A stretch of 36,258 bases of DNA from a virus: positions 1 to 36,258 of the IMG/VR virus record IMGVR_UViG_3300020160_003070; one strand, 5' to 3'. A program made the translations under genes and the position numbers. How positions within the stretch are numbered: the first letter of the stretch is position 1; the number at the start of each line of letters is the position of its first letter. The notes below the pieces were generated by a model. It saw only the letters and a program-made list of their open reading frames with translations, did no database searches and was not told the DNA's origin. This document shows, piece after piece, positions 1-7,039 of this stretch.

Positions 1-163
1 CTCCTTTAGCCAAGATACCAGCCGCAATCGTGCCAATCGTAGCGATCGCACCTGTGTACTGTGGATAGATTTGATTTTGGGCGGCATAGGTTGACGAGCC
101 AACAACTAGACCGAGAACAGTTAGCCAAGATGTATTATTCATGCTTTTGAGATTGCTAAACAT
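1..163 (-). CDS. Small two-segment hydrophobic membrane protein, cut by window edge
   Basis: The visible 54 codons begin MFSNLKSMNNTSWLTVLGLV and contain two hydrophobic stretches (about residues 13-27 and 38-52) separated by a short polar segment with QNQIYPQY. The first ends in SSTYAA, so it could be a signal peptide with an alanine cleavage site, leaving a mature peptide of about 30 residues. An inner start at 142 is possible. If the window is circular the frame continues at 36258 and stops after three more codons (VVD, stop at 36248), giving 57 residues. The shape is compatible with a tiny coat-like or holin-like peptide, but no homology is recognised and that reading is inference. Confidence 0.55.
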   Translation of the reverse strand, partial: MFSNLKSMNNTSWLTVLGLVVGSSTYAAQNQIYPQYTGAIATIGTIAAGILAKG

Positions 164-222
164 AGCCCTATTTTAGTTAATAATGCGATAATCAAAGCAA
201 TACTTTCCAATACGTCGCAATA

Positions 223-969
223 ATGAAAACTTATATCGCTGTAGCTACATCTCAGCCACAATCTCAGCCAAATGGCGTACCGTCTCAAGGTGTAGATCCA
301 CTTATTATTTTTATAGCTGGGATCGTAACAACTTGTGGAGCAGGGTTTGGGGCGTTTTTACTCAAGGCTGGTAATAGCGATGTGGTTTCGAGAACTGTCG
401 CTGCAAAGATTAATCAAAGGCAAGCGGAAACTAACGCTGAGGTTGCCGAAAAGCTTTCTGATATTAATATTGAGAAGCAGATAGAAGAGAGCCGCATAGA
501 TCAGGCGACCACTCTTGCGGAAATTGCAAAAGCAGGGGTAAATCATTCTGCTGACACAACTAATTATTTACTGAGATTAGCTGAAAATGCTATAAACACG
601 TCGGCGACTAATTCCCAGTCTTTGCAGTCATTAGCTAAGGCTAACGAGTCGGTAAATAAAGCGCATGAGGATTTGATTAATGCCACTAGGCACAACACCG
701 AGGCAATTCAAGCGTTGGAGCAAGCGATCGCTAGCATTCCCACAGAGACAGCTTCTATATTAGAAATTCATGCATCAGAATTGAGAATTGCCTTAAATAG
801 TATTAATCGCAGGATTGATGAGAGTAACAAAATTAAACATGAGGGTTACGAACAAATCGAAAAAATTATTCAGCTAGCAGAAACCCGCATCATCGAACAG
901 TACACAGGTACGATTGCTCAGTTGCGGGTTGAGATAAAGGATTTAGAGAAAGTGATTAAAGGTCAATAG
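223..969 (+). CDS. Membrane-anchored coiled-coil protein, unknown function
   Basis: The 248-residue protein has a polar N-terminus, one membrane segment at about residues 26-47 (LIIFIAGIVTTCGAGFGAFL), then about 200 residues of almost uninterrupted heptad-like helix rich in Ala, Glu, Asn and Gln. Proteins of this shape act as tethers, spikes or measuring rods; nothing identifies the exact role. It is the only plus-strand gene in the first 5 kb and converges on the minus-strand cluster, overlapping the end of the next gene by 14 bp. No good ribosome binding site precedes the ATG. Its start is divergent from the small membrane gene at 163, with about 59 bp between them for shared promoters. Confidence 0.6.
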   Translation: MKTYIAVATSQPQSQPNGVPSQGVDPLIIFIAGIVTTCGAGFGAFLLKAGNSDVVSRTVAAKINQRQAETNAEVAEKLSDINIEKQIEESRIDQATTLAEIAKAGVNHSADTTNYLLRLAENAINTSATNSQSLQSLAKANESVNKAHEDLINATRHNTEAIQALEQAIASIPTETASILEIHASELRIALNSINRRIDESNKIKHEGYEQIEKIIQLAETRIIEQYTGTIAQLRVEIKDLEKVIKGQ

Positions 970-1873
970 CTTGGCTAGGATCGAGCTTACAGATTGCATC
1001 GTAAATCACTCGCTTAATTAGGTGTATAGCGCCTAAACCTTGTTGGATTGGTACTGATTCCCAAGCTTGCAGCATACGCATAATGCTTGTTAGCTCTGAT
1101 AGGCGATCGCTGTCGGCTCGATCAAGATTATCTTGTAGGATGTCGATTTTCTTGTAGCGATCTTCAATTACTGCTAAAAGCCGTTCATTCTCTTGAGCAA
1201 AAGCTTTGTTATTCCGATCGATAACTTCACGTAGTTGGTCAATACTTTCAGCCCTGCTATGGGCTATAGGCTGAACGCTTTTTGAAGCTTCTTGCAGTCT
1301 TTCGATTTCTTGATTTAGCTCTTGAATTATTTTGGCGCTACCTCTAAGGGCTGCATCTCTTCCGTCGATCTGGTCTTTGAGATTGGAGATAGTGCAATCT
1401 TGTTCTTTGAGCTGTGATTCTAATTTTCGGTTAGCAATATAAGGATCAAGGGTTATAGCTTTTAATTCTTCAATCGCGGCATCAGCAACAGTCAGATTGT
1501 TTTTGGCAGTGTCAAGATCGCTTTGCAGCTCCTCAATTATGACCATTAGCCTTTCATTTTTTTGCCTCAACTCATCACACTCGTTCAAGGCTTGAGTGAG
1601 GCTGTGCTGTAGCGCGATTGTGGGATCGGGAATGGGGAGTAGGAATTGGGCAGATCTAAACTGCGCTGACTCTATAAATTTACTAGCATTAGCCATCTTA
1701 GGAGATAGCCAAAATGCCTCCAAAGCAGCGCTAGAATCATTGCTCTTTGATGCTGTAATTAATCCTGTTTGCTTAGATACTTCGTCATACATCCAGCCTA
1801 TAACCTTCTCCCCTGCTTGAATCAAATTCCAAGCTTGATCGTAATCCGTACTGAGTTGATAATAGTTACTCAT
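956..1873 (-). CDS. Long coiled-coil protein with N-terminal domain shared with the 7603-7968 gene
   Basis: The start at 1873 is chosen because its ATGAGTAA overlaps the stop of the upstream gene; an in-frame ATG at 1882 also exists. The roughly 305-residue product opens with a compact domain (residues 1-90) containing YYQLSTDYDQAWNLIQAGEK and GWMYDE, clearly related to the beginning of the 121-residue protein at 7603-7968. From about residue 95 to 285 it is a continuous coiled coil, and it ends in a short amphipathic tail. It is the last gene of the coupled minus-strand cluster. Function is unknown; the shared head suggests one binding target used by two proteins. Confidence 0.7.
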   Translation of the reverse strand: MSNYYQLSTDYDQAWNLIQAGEKVIGWMYDEVSKQTGLITASKSNDSSAALEAFWLSPKMANASKFIESAQFRSAQFLLPIPDPTIALQHSLTQALNECDELRQKNERLMVIIEELQSDLDTAKNNLTVADAAIEELKAITLDPYIANRKLESQLKEQDCTISNLKDQIDGRDAALRGSAKIIQELNQEIERLQEASKSVQPIAHSRAESIDQLREVIDRNNKAFAQENERLLAVIEDRYKKIDILQDNLDRADSDRLSELTSIMRMLQAWESVPIQQGLGAIHLIKRVIYDAICKLDPSQAIDL

Positions 1874-2087
1874 AATATTCATCCATAGTTTGTTTATACC
1901 AAGTTCTGTCCAATCGCTCGACCATGCTTACCGCATAACAGCGACGCAACCACGCGATCACAACCTCTCTCAATCTGCGATCGCGGGATGCGATCTGCGA
2001 TTCCACAAACGCCGTATGCCATCGGCAAACAAAAGCGATGACGACTAGAGCGATTGGAATTAAAAGTAAATTAGTTGAGTTTTCCAT
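1866..2087 (-). CDS. Small single-pass membrane protein
   Basis: The 73-residue product begins MENSTNLLLIPIALVVIAFV, with one membrane helix at residues 7-22 and a basic, arginine-rich cytoplasmic part ending MDEYYE. The ATG at 2087 lies inside the last codons of the upstream gene (stop at 2071), the coupling pattern used throughout this cluster; a longer in-frame start at 2162 would overlap that gene much more. Its 3' end overlaps the start of the next gene. The size and topology resemble small virion or secretion membrane proteins, but no family is recognised. Confidence 0.6.
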   Translation of the reverse strand: MENSTNLLLIPIALVVIAFVCRWHTAFVESQIASRDRRLREVVIAWLRRCYAVSMVERLDRTWYKQTMDEYYE

Positions 2088-2262
2088 TGTTTCCAAAAGT
2101 CCGTTTATCTTGTCTGTACGTGCCATCAGGTAATAAATAATACCTGTAGTTAACGTTATCAAACTTGGGTAAAATAACCACTTCGTGAGGGTTGCAAACT
2201 TGCATCAAAAGCTCAATAAGTTCTTCTTTTAGTTTTGATGGAATATTTTGATTTAACGTCAT
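2071..2262 (-). CDS. Small hypothetical protein, coupled to the ATPase gene
   Basis: The 63-residue product starts MTLNQNIPSKLKEELIELLM. Its ATG shares bases with the TAA stop of the ATPase gene (TAATG at 2260-2264), so translation is probably coupled. An N-terminal helix is followed by a beta-prone C-terminal half with the segment YRYYLLPDGTYRQ. No family is recognised. Position immediately after the P-loop ATPase in a coupled operon suggests a role in the same complex, which is inference only. Confidence 0.6.
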   Translation of the reverse strand: MTLNQNIPSKLKEELIELLMQVCNPHEVVILPKFDNVNYRYYLLPDGTYRQDKRTFGNNGKLN

Positions 2263-3218
2263 TATTGCCACTCCACAGGTATTTTTACATCTAGCCAATT
2301 ATCAGTATTTGGCATTCGGTATTTAGCAATCGCCTTGGGAACGCGATTCCCTTTCATAGGATCTGCTTCAAGTTTTAAATCAAATAAGTTATCTTTAATC
2401 GCTTGAGAAAAGCCGTCGGGCGCACCCATACAGGACAGGGTTGTATTATGAGTAATATAAATTACTGAGCGGTTAATTTTGCTAAATTCCTGAATAGAAG
2501 CTTTAACAAAAGTCAAAATAGGATCGCCAACTTGCTCTTTATAATTAGTCAGCTCATCCAAAACAATTGTCTCAGCTTCAAATACTGCATTAGGTTCAGA
2601 ATCGTATCTCACATATTCCTTGTTAAGAATTGAGTTATCACCTTCACAATAATGAGAACAAAATCTAGCGATCGCCTCATAATCACGACCGCCCCCAACG
2701 ATTACCACACCTAAAGACTGAAGCAAGACTTTATCTTCATAACTTAGGTGTGGATTAACCCAGTAGATTTTTTGCCCTGCTTTAATGCGATGCTGACAAA
2801 TCCATCTTGCTTTAGAAGTTTTGCCAGATCCGCGCATACCAACAAGTCGCACATTTTGCCAAGTTAGTAAAACGTGCTTTACCTTATCTGTTGGGCTATC
2901 TTCAAATTCATTTACGAACTGGCTTGAGATTGGTACGCAGTCCTGAACGCTTTTTTTTTGAAGCAATGGAGTTCTTAAAGGAGCGGCGCGTTTGTTTAGA
3001 ACAACTCTAGGGCATGGCTGATCTTTGGGTGCTGACTCTTTAATCAACATCGCAATAGTTTTCCACTGCTCAGAACGATTCATCAAATTCCACATATTAG
3101 AAAAATCGTAATCAACTCCGTTTTCCCAAGCAGCCTCTACCATTAGCTTTTCGTACCAGTTTTGCACCTCTTGAGGTAACTGAAAAAACGCAATAAGAGG
3201 ATCATTTGGAACTTCCAT
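2262..3218 (-). CDS. P-loop NTPase of the Zot / FtsK-HerA type, candidate DNA translocation or virion assembly motor
   Basis: The 318-residue protein has a Walker A motif GMRGSGKT at about residues 128-135, a hydrophobic strand ending in DE (ETIVLDELTN, Walker B) near 218-227, and a following sensor-like strand VIYITHN. The first 110 residues are an alpha-rich region unique to this protein. Such ATPases either drive filamentous-phage assembly (Zot/pI) or pump DNA (FtsK-HerA, A32-like packaging ATPases); the sequence alone does not separate these. It has no membrane helix itself, but both neighbours upstream are membrane proteins, which may supply the anchor. Start at 3218 overlaps the previous stop (TAATG). 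A simpler AAA-type role in plasmid maintenance is the alternative. Confidence 0.65.
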   Translation of the reverse strand: MEVPNDPLIAFFQLPQEVQNWYEKLMVEAAWENGVDYDFSNMWNLMNRSEQWKTIAMLIKESAPKDQPCPRVVLNKRAAPLRTPLLQKKSVQDCVPISSQFVNEFEDSPTDKVKHVLLTWQNVRLVGMRGSGKTSKARWICQHRIKAGQKIYWVNPHLSYEDKVLLQSLGVVIVGGGRDYEAIARFCSHYCEGDNSILNKEYVRYDSEPNAVFEAETIVLDELTNYKEQVGDPILTFVKASIQEFSKINRSVIYITHNTTLSCMGAPDGFSQAIKDNLFDLKLEADPMKGNRVPKAIAKYRMPNTDNWLDVKIPVEWQ

Positions 3219-3619
3219 TAACGCACCCCAGTTACGCTTTGAATAGTCTGGAATAGATAGCCAGATAGGTTAATTGATTGGACTAGAACAAAAGCCCATC
3301 CAAACCAACCAAGGCGCAAAAATGGCTTAGTCACAAACATCATTACTATCATAAATATTGAAGGCGACCAAATGCGATAAGGAGCTAAAACTTTTACTCC
3401 AAAAGATCTTTCAGCCCATAACCACAAAGCGCCAAGCAAAGCGACTATAAAAATAATAGTGGCGGCTTTTTGCAAAAATCCAATAATGCGATCGTCTATC
3501 AAGGTTCCTTTAATAAAGCGATCTTGTATTTGTTCGCCAACTGAATTAGAACTAACAGGAGCGCTACCCCCTGCCATCTTTTGAGCTAGCGCCGCCTTTA
3601 CTTCTTGGGAAGTTGCCAT
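3218..3619 (-). CDS. Polytopic membrane protein upstream of the ATPase
   Basis: The 133-residue product has a soluble, alanine-rich N-terminus of about 43 residues followed by three hydrophobic segments at roughly 45-68, 83-100 and 103-122, with WLWAERSFG and RIW at the borders. The gene ends exactly at the ATG of the P-loop ATPase (TAATG), so the two proteins are likely made together. It may act as the membrane partner of that ATPase. No family is recognised; the pairing of a small polytopic protein with a translocation-type ATPase is the only functional hint. Confidence 0.65.
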   Translation of the reverse strand: MATSQEVKAALAQKMAGGSAPVSSNSVGEQIQDRFIKGTLIDDRIIGFLQKAATIIFIVALLGALWLWAERSFGVKVLAPYRIWSPSIFMIVMMFVTKPFLRLGWFGWAFVLVQSINLSGYLFQTIQSVTGVR

Positions 3620-3735
3620 ATCAAAGCTCCTTTTTCTGTAATTGATATTGGAATAGATGGCAACATTTTGCTAATTCCGTAAACAATCCAAACGGAAAAG
3701 AGAGCCATCCAAAAAGCCCACGCATAATTAGTCAT
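3598..3735 (-). CDS. 45-residue single-pass membrane protein
   Basis: The product begins MTNYAWAFWMALFSVWIVYG and has one aromatic-rich membrane helix at residues 5-24, then a short tail ending IWQLPKK. The ATG overlaps the stop of the upstream gene (ATGA, 3732-3735) and the 3' end runs 22 bp into the next gene, so it fits the coupled operon exactly. Tiny hydrophobic proteins of this size are typical of filamentous or membrane-containing phage virions and of conjugation or secretion loci, but the assignment is open. Confidence 0.6.
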   Translation of the reverse strand: MTNYAWAFWMALFSVWIVYGISKMLPSIPISITEKGALIWQLPKK

Positions 3736-4343
3736 ACTTCACCACTCAACTTTTTGCACTTACTAAAATCTGTAGTGCCAGAAACATTGATAGCAGAGCG
3801 ATCGCATGAATAAATTGGCGCGGATTGCTGAGATTGAGTGCGCGGCTTATACTCTTCTACTTTTTCAACTCTGGTAAACATGGCAAGAGTGACAAAAATA
3901 GCGATCGCGGTTAAGCCCATACCCCAATAGGGATCTATGTTCATGCTTCGCGATTTAACTAAGTCTCTAGCGCCGTCTGCCTTAGCCTCAGCTTTAGCAA
4001 CACCGATCGCTAGTTTTTGCGCCTCTTGCCATGCTTGCTGTGCTAAATTCTTAGCTTCAGAAGCTTCTTTTTTGGCATACTCAGCATGAACGCGATCAAT
4101 ATCTTGGCTATGCTTAATGCCTTGAATCTCGCCATTAACAAGATTAAAACCTTGTGATACAGCTTGCTCCAATCGTGCGATCGCCGCTTTGTTAGCCATC
4201 GCTTGGACTTCGATTTTCATCAAACCAGCTTGTAATCCTTCGATTACGCAATCTTGCATATGTTTGTCCATATGCAATTCTGGGGGGAGAGATTGCATGA
4301 TCTCAGCAGCGTCATCAATAATTGCTAAATCGCTAGCCATCAT
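3732..4343 (-). CDS. Coiled-coil protein with C-terminal membrane anchor
   Basis: The 203-residue protein is helical over residues 20-130, with alanine- and glutamate-rich coiled coil, then has one membrane segment at about 139-157 (GMGLTAIAIFVTLAMF) and an extracytoplasmic tail with two cysteines (YSCDRSAINVSGTTDFSKC) that could form a disulfide. The orientation is a mirror image of the 223-969 protein, which has its anchor at the N-terminus. ATGA overlaps join it to both neighbours. Function unknown; the disulfide-bearing tail suggests exposure outside the membrane or in a virion. Confidence 0.65.
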   Translation of the reverse strand: MMASDLAIIDDAAEIMQSLPPELHMDKHMQDCVIEGLQAGLMKIEVQAMANKAAIARLEQAVSQGFNLVNGEIQGIKHSQDIDRVHAEYAKKEASEAKNLAQQAWQEAQKLAIGVAKAEAKADGARDLVKSRSMNIDPYWGMGLTAIAIFVTLAMFTRVEKVEEYKPRTQSQQSAPIYSCDRSAINVSGTTDFSKCKKLSGEV

Positions 4344-4660
4344 GCCACCTCTTGAGAAACAGAAGAAGGTTCGTAAATCAAAGACATTACTGATTCTCTA
4401 GCCTGCTCTTCAGATGGAGCAAGCATTGGTCGCTCATAAGTAGCTTCAGCAATCACAAACCTACCGCCTGAGAACCCTTTCAGAGCTTGCTGGACTAATT
4501 CCATTTCATCTTTCATGCCAGCACCAAAAGCTTTTACTCTTTGGCGAATAAGCTCACGCCCAGAGTTATAGTCTTCAGTCAGATCAGTATTAATGAAAGT
4601 TTCTTGTGATCCAGAATTAGGCTCTGTGTTTTGTCCCTTTGCATCGTTTCTAAGACTCAT
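4340..4660 (-). CDS. Hypothetical soluble protein
   Basis: The 106-residue product (MSLRNDAKGQNTEPNSGSQE...) is polar, with a disordered first third and a helical middle. No motif is recognised. It is joined to its neighbours by ATGA overlaps at 4657-4660 and 4340-4343, and is the second gene of the minus-strand cluster. Confidence 0.6.
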   Translation of the reverse strand: MSLRNDAKGQNTEPNSGSQETFINTDLTEDYNSGRELIRQRVKAFGAGMKDEMELVQQALKGFSGGRFVIAEATYERPMLAPSEEQARESVMSLIYEPSSVSQEVA

Positions 4661-4977
4661 AAAAGTGTTACCTGATAGTTCATGTATTCGAGAATTGCTT
4701 TGGCTCCCATGCGGGAATAGACGGCAATGCCATCTAGTTTTTTTGGTTTTAGATCTTCAGTTTGATATCCATGCTTTTGAGCAATGGATGGGTTGAGATC
4801 GCGGATTGCTTTAGCAGCTATTTGTGCTAAGCGAACTTGTGAACGCAAACTTAAGCTTGGATATTGTGCGGTAATTAATTGCGCCAAATCCTTTGTGGTG
4901 AAACAGTCGTAAGCAGTCAGCAAGATATTTTTTACTGAGTTTGCATAGGTAGGGATTGGTAAATTTGCTGTTTTCAT
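4657..4977 (-). CDS. Hypothetical protein, first gene of the minus-strand cluster
   Basis: The 106-residue product starts MKTANLPIPTYANSVKNILL and is mostly helical with several short basic patches, for instance in the segment LSLRSQVRLAQIAAKAIRDL. A small helical DNA-binding fold is possible but no family is recognised. The ATG is only four bases from the CGAATTCG repeat array, and the transcript would start near 5050 from the promoter at 5057-5085. No strong ribosome binding site is visible ahead of the start. Confidence 0.6.
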   Translation of the reverse strand: MKTANLPIPTYANSVKNILLTAYDCFTTKDLAQLITAQYPSLSLRSQVRLAQIAAKAIRDLNPSIAQKHGYQTEDLKPKKLDGIAVYSRMGAKAILEYMNYQVTLL

Positions 4978-4980
4978 CTC

Positions 4981-5045
4981 TAGCGAATTCGTGCGAATTC
5001 GTTTTGACTTCGGCGAATTAATAGCGAATTCGTGCGAATTCGTTT
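4981..5045. repeat. Duplicated 24-bp element built from CGAATTCG palindromes
   Basis: An identical 24-bp sequence occurs at 4981-5004 and 5022-5045, 41 bp apart (about four helical turns). Each copy contains two CGAATTCG palindromes joined by T, at 4984, 4994, 5025 and 5035, and a partial fifth site (GGCGAATTAATAGCG) lies between. The array sits between the minus-strand promoter and the first gene of the cluster, so a bound protein would block transcription or form a partition-type complex. The adjacent ribbon-helix-helix protein at 5131 is the natural candidate ligand. Confidence 0.8.
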
Positions 5046-5056
5046 AACTACAAAAC

Positions 5057-5085
5057 AGCATACACCCCGTATTAAGTAGTGTCAA
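5057..5085 (-). promoter_or_regulatory. Sigma70-type promoter of the minus-strand membrane-protein cluster
   Basis: Read on the minus strand, TTGACA (5080-5085) is followed by a 17-bp spacer and TATGCT (5057-5062), both near consensus. Transcription would begin around 5050 and run through the CGAATTCG repeats into the eight coupled genes ending at 956. An AGCATAC/GTATGCT inverted repeat (5057-5063 and 5094-5100) brackets the promoter. Confidence 0.7.
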
Positions 5086-5130
5086 TACGCTTTGTATGCT
5101 AATTTGTAAATAGTTTTTGATTGTAGATAT

Positions 5131-5382
5131 ATGACAGAAAGTGTAGTCACAACGATCCGATTCCCGAAAGATTTAAAAATCGCGATTCAGAAATGTGCGG
5201 ACGCTCGAAGCACAGACACGAAGAAAGTATCTTTTAGTGAGGTAGTAGTAGAAACCTGTGAGGCGAAATATGCTGAACATTCGATCGCCAGCCGAGTCTC
5301 AACCCTAGAGCAGCAAGTAAGCAATATTGAGGCGCGATTAGATTCGGATCGCGATTACGATATAGAACAAAAATACAGATAA
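5131..5382 (+). CDS. Ribbon-helix-helix DNA-binding protein with C-terminal coiled coil
   Basis: The 83-residue product opens with TTIRFPKDLKIAIQKCADA, an Arc/CopG/ParG-like strand-helix pattern, followed by a second helix (VSFSEVVVETCEAKYAEH) and a coiled coil at 55-75 (VSTLEQQVSNIEARLDSD). Such dimers bind short palindromes in tandem. It is divergent from the minus-strand cluster and adjacent to the four CGAATTCG palindromes, so autoregulation together with repression of the cluster, or a partition role, is likely. No ParA-like ATPase is adjacent. Confidence 0.7.
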   Translation: MTESVVTTIRFPKDLKIAIQKCADARSTDTKKVSFSEVVVETCEAKYAEHSIASRVSTLEQQVSNIEARLDSDRDYDIEQKYR

Positions 5383-5387
5383 CCCTT

Positions 5388-5705
5388 ATGCCTCCTAATC
5401 AAGAACATTCCTACACACTTGAAAGATTTGTGGTCGTCCTACAAATTATAGAAACTTCACCCATAACATCCCAATGGATGTTTTTGGGCAGTGAAAACCA
5501 AACGCCTGTAAGCAATATTGCTGATGCTGATTTTTCCACTACCTACGAAGTAGCTACAATCGCTTTAGAGTATGCAAAAGGGCTAGGGGATTATCCTGAT
5601 GCCTTTGTTTTCCCTATAACCACTGTTGTGGATATTAGGCATTACTCAGATTGGAGTAATGCCTACAAACTGTTACAAGCAAATAAAAAAGGCGGATCGC
5701 TGTAG
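5388..5705 (+). CDS. Hypothetical protein downstream of the ribbon-helix-helix gene
   Basis: The 105-residue product (MPPNQEHSYTLERFVVVLQI...) is a small mixed alpha/beta soluble protein with no recognised motif. It begins five bases after the preceding stop and ends inside a perfect 13-bp terminator stem, so the two genes form a bicistron. Function unknown. Confidence 0.6.
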   Translation: MPPNQEHSYTLERFVVVLQIIETSPITSQWMFLGSENQTPVSNIADADFSTTYEVATIALEYAKGLGDYPDAFVFPITTVVDIRHYSDWSNAYKLLQANKKGGSL

Positions 5706-5723
5706 GGAGTGCGATCCGCCTTT
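5688..5723. terminator. Bidirectional terminator with perfect 13-bp stem
   Basis: AAAGGCGGATCGC (5688-5700) pairs exactly with GCGATCCGCCTTT (5711-5723) around a 10-base loop. The stem overlaps the last codons and stop of the preceding gene. The run of A on its left becomes a strong U-run on the minus strand, so termination is probably best in the minus direction and weaker in plus. Confidence 0.8.
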
Positions 5724-5796
5724 GATCAAGAAGGCAACAGGTTAAACAAAGGTAACAATGCAACTTTAGTATAACTGTTAAAACACAAAATAAAAC

Positions 5797-5997
5797 ATGC
5801 AACTACAATTAACCGAATATCAAGTACAAGAGTCTTACCCCGTCCTATTGGAAAACACCCATGACGTGCGATCGCTGAAAGGTTGCCACAACTGCCGATT
5901 TAATAACTGGCGACTCTGCACCAAAGTACCGCCACGGGATAGCGCTAGTTTCTATACTGCTAACGACTGCCATGATTGGCAGAATAAAAGTGTTTAA
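5797..5997 (+). CDS. Small cysteine-containing protein, possible zinc-binding
   Basis: The 66-residue product contains CHNCRFNNWRLCTKVPP and later NDCHDW: a CxxC pair followed by single cysteines about 8 and 18 residues later, a pattern suggestive of a small zinc ribbon or knuckle. The first 25 residues contain a LTEYQVQESYPVLLEN segment. The gene stands alone between two terminators. Function unknown. Confidence 0.55.
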   Translation: MQLQLTEYQVQESYPVLLENTHDVRSLKGCHNCRFNNWRLCTKVPPRDSASFYTANDCHDWQNKSV

Positions 5998-6118
5998 AAG
6001 CTAATCTGATTTAAACCATCGCAATTACTCAAAGCTTTGCGCTGTATAGAAAAAAGTGCTTTAACGCTAATCGGCTAAAAGCGAATATTTGCGGGTGTAG
6101 TCAAATGACGGTCAAATA

Positions 6119-6159
6119 AAAAAATGAGTATGTTCTATTTTGGAACATACTCATTTTTT
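6119..6159. terminator. Bidirectional terminator, 17-bp stem
   Basis: AAAAAATGAGTATGTTC (6119-6135) pairs perfectly with GAACATACTCATTTTTT (6143-6159) across a 7-base loop. Both ends are A/T runs, so it works in both directions. It lies in the roughly 300-bp gene-free stretch 5998-6297, which otherwise holds only the next terminator and a partial copy of the TTTTGCGGGTTT element at 6263-6274. Confidence 0.85.
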
Positions 6160-6211
6160 ATATCTGCTTTTGCCGACCTCTAACGACTCGCTTCGCGCCG
6201 CACATAAAAAC

Positions 6212-6256
6212 AAAAATCGCAACGCCTGAAACCATTGATTTCTCGTTGCGATTTTT
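6212..6256. terminator. Second bidirectional terminator in the same gap
   Basis: AAAAATCGCAACG (6212-6224) pairs with CGTTGCGATTTTT (6244-6256), 13 bp with a 19-base loop and flanking A and T runs. It should stop the minus-strand operon that ends at 6298 and any plus-strand readthrough. Confidence 0.8.
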
Positions 6257-6297
6257 ATTGTGTTTTGCGGGTTTGTTGGTTGGCGCATAGCGCCGCT

Positions 6298-6453
6298 TTA
6301 CTTTAAATAAGTTTCACGCATAGTTGGATATTTATCCGCTGGTACAAATTCCATCACGAACTCATTCCACGGGCGCGATCGGTATCGCTCAATGATCGGC
6401 GTTGCCTCAACCGTCAATTCTTTCTTGGGTGCTGATTTTCTGGATTTGCTCAT
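6298..6453 (-). CDS. 51-residue hypothetical protein, last gene of second minus operon
   Basis: The product begins MSKSRKSAPKKELTVEATPI and ends YPTMRETYLK. The basic N-terminus is followed by a helical part with RPWNEFVMEFVP. Its ATG lies two bases after the TAA of the upstream gene, with GAGAGTGAG as ribosome binding site. It is followed by the terminators at 6212 and 6119. No family is recognised. Confidence 0.55.
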   Translation of the reverse strand: MSKSRKSAPKKELTVEATPIIERYRSRPWNEFVMEFVPADKYPTMRETYLK

Positions 6454-6455
6454 AA

Positions 6456-6668
6456 TTACTCACTCTCAAGTTGTTTCTTCATTTTCTCTTGCCAAATTTG
6501 ATGCTTTAGCGCTTCTTCAGGGGTGCGTGTAGGGTGATCAATAACCTGTTGCCAAGTCTTTTTATGTCTTGGATTTCCTTTTATTATTGCCAATGCCCAA
6601 GCTTGATCTTCTCCATGCTTAGCGATTGCAATGCGGTTAAGATCCGCGAGTGTTTGAGTTTTAGCCAT
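6456..6668 (-). CDS. Hypothetical 70-residue protein
   Basis: The ATG at 6668 is preferred over a GTG at 6677 because AGGTGG stands five bases before it. The product MAKTQTLADLNRIAIAKHGE... contains WALAIIKGNPRHKKTWQQVI and a short helical C-terminus. No recognised family. The ribosome binding site lies inside the end of the upstream gene. Confidence 0.6.
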   Translation of the reverse strand: MAKTQTLADLNRIAIAKHGEDQAWALAIIKGNPRHKKTWQQVIDHPTRTPEEALKHQIWQEKMKKQLESE

Positions 6669-6670
6669 TG

Positions 6671-7039
6671 TTACCACCTAAATATAAAAGCTTGAATCCG
6701 ATACCAAAGCCCCGCATACCATGGCGACTTCATTGGATATGCCTTTTCTTCAAATTGCTCTGAAAGCAAAAGCAGCAAATCAAACAGCTTATCTTCTTCT
6801 GGTGTGCGGTTTTCAATGCTCCATAGCCTCTCAATGTGCGCTAGGTTTGCGTCATTTTCTGCATCATTGGTGATGACTTTGGGCTGTATTTCTGTTAGTA
6901 ATTCGCTGTAGGTTTTAGTTGACTTAAGCTGATTTCTAATGTTTTCAGCCTCTTCTTGCAGTTCTTGAATCTGGTAATAATTGCCATACTCTTCATTGCA
7001 TTCTAAAATCCTGTTTTCAATCTGTTCTAATTCATCCAT
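6671..7039 (-). CDS. Hypothetical protein with coiled-coil N-terminus
   Basis: The 122-residue product is acidic and helical for about 95 residues (DELEQIENRILECNEEYGNY start; two coiled-coil stretches), then ends in an aromatic patch WYAGLWYRIQAFIFRW that may contact membrane or pack a core. It overlaps the upstream gene by ATGGATGA. Function unknown. Confidence 0.6.
   Translation of the reverse strand: MDELEQIENRILECNEEYGNYYQIQELQEEAENIRNQLKSTKTYSELLTEIQPKVITNDAENDANLAHIERLWSIENRTPEEDKLFDLLLLLSEQFEEKAYPMKSPWYAGLWYRIQAFIFRW

Noticed and set aside
5388-5705. Toxin call for the gene after the ribbon-helix-helix protein
   Set aside because: No toxin-family motif is visible; genomic position alone is not enough.
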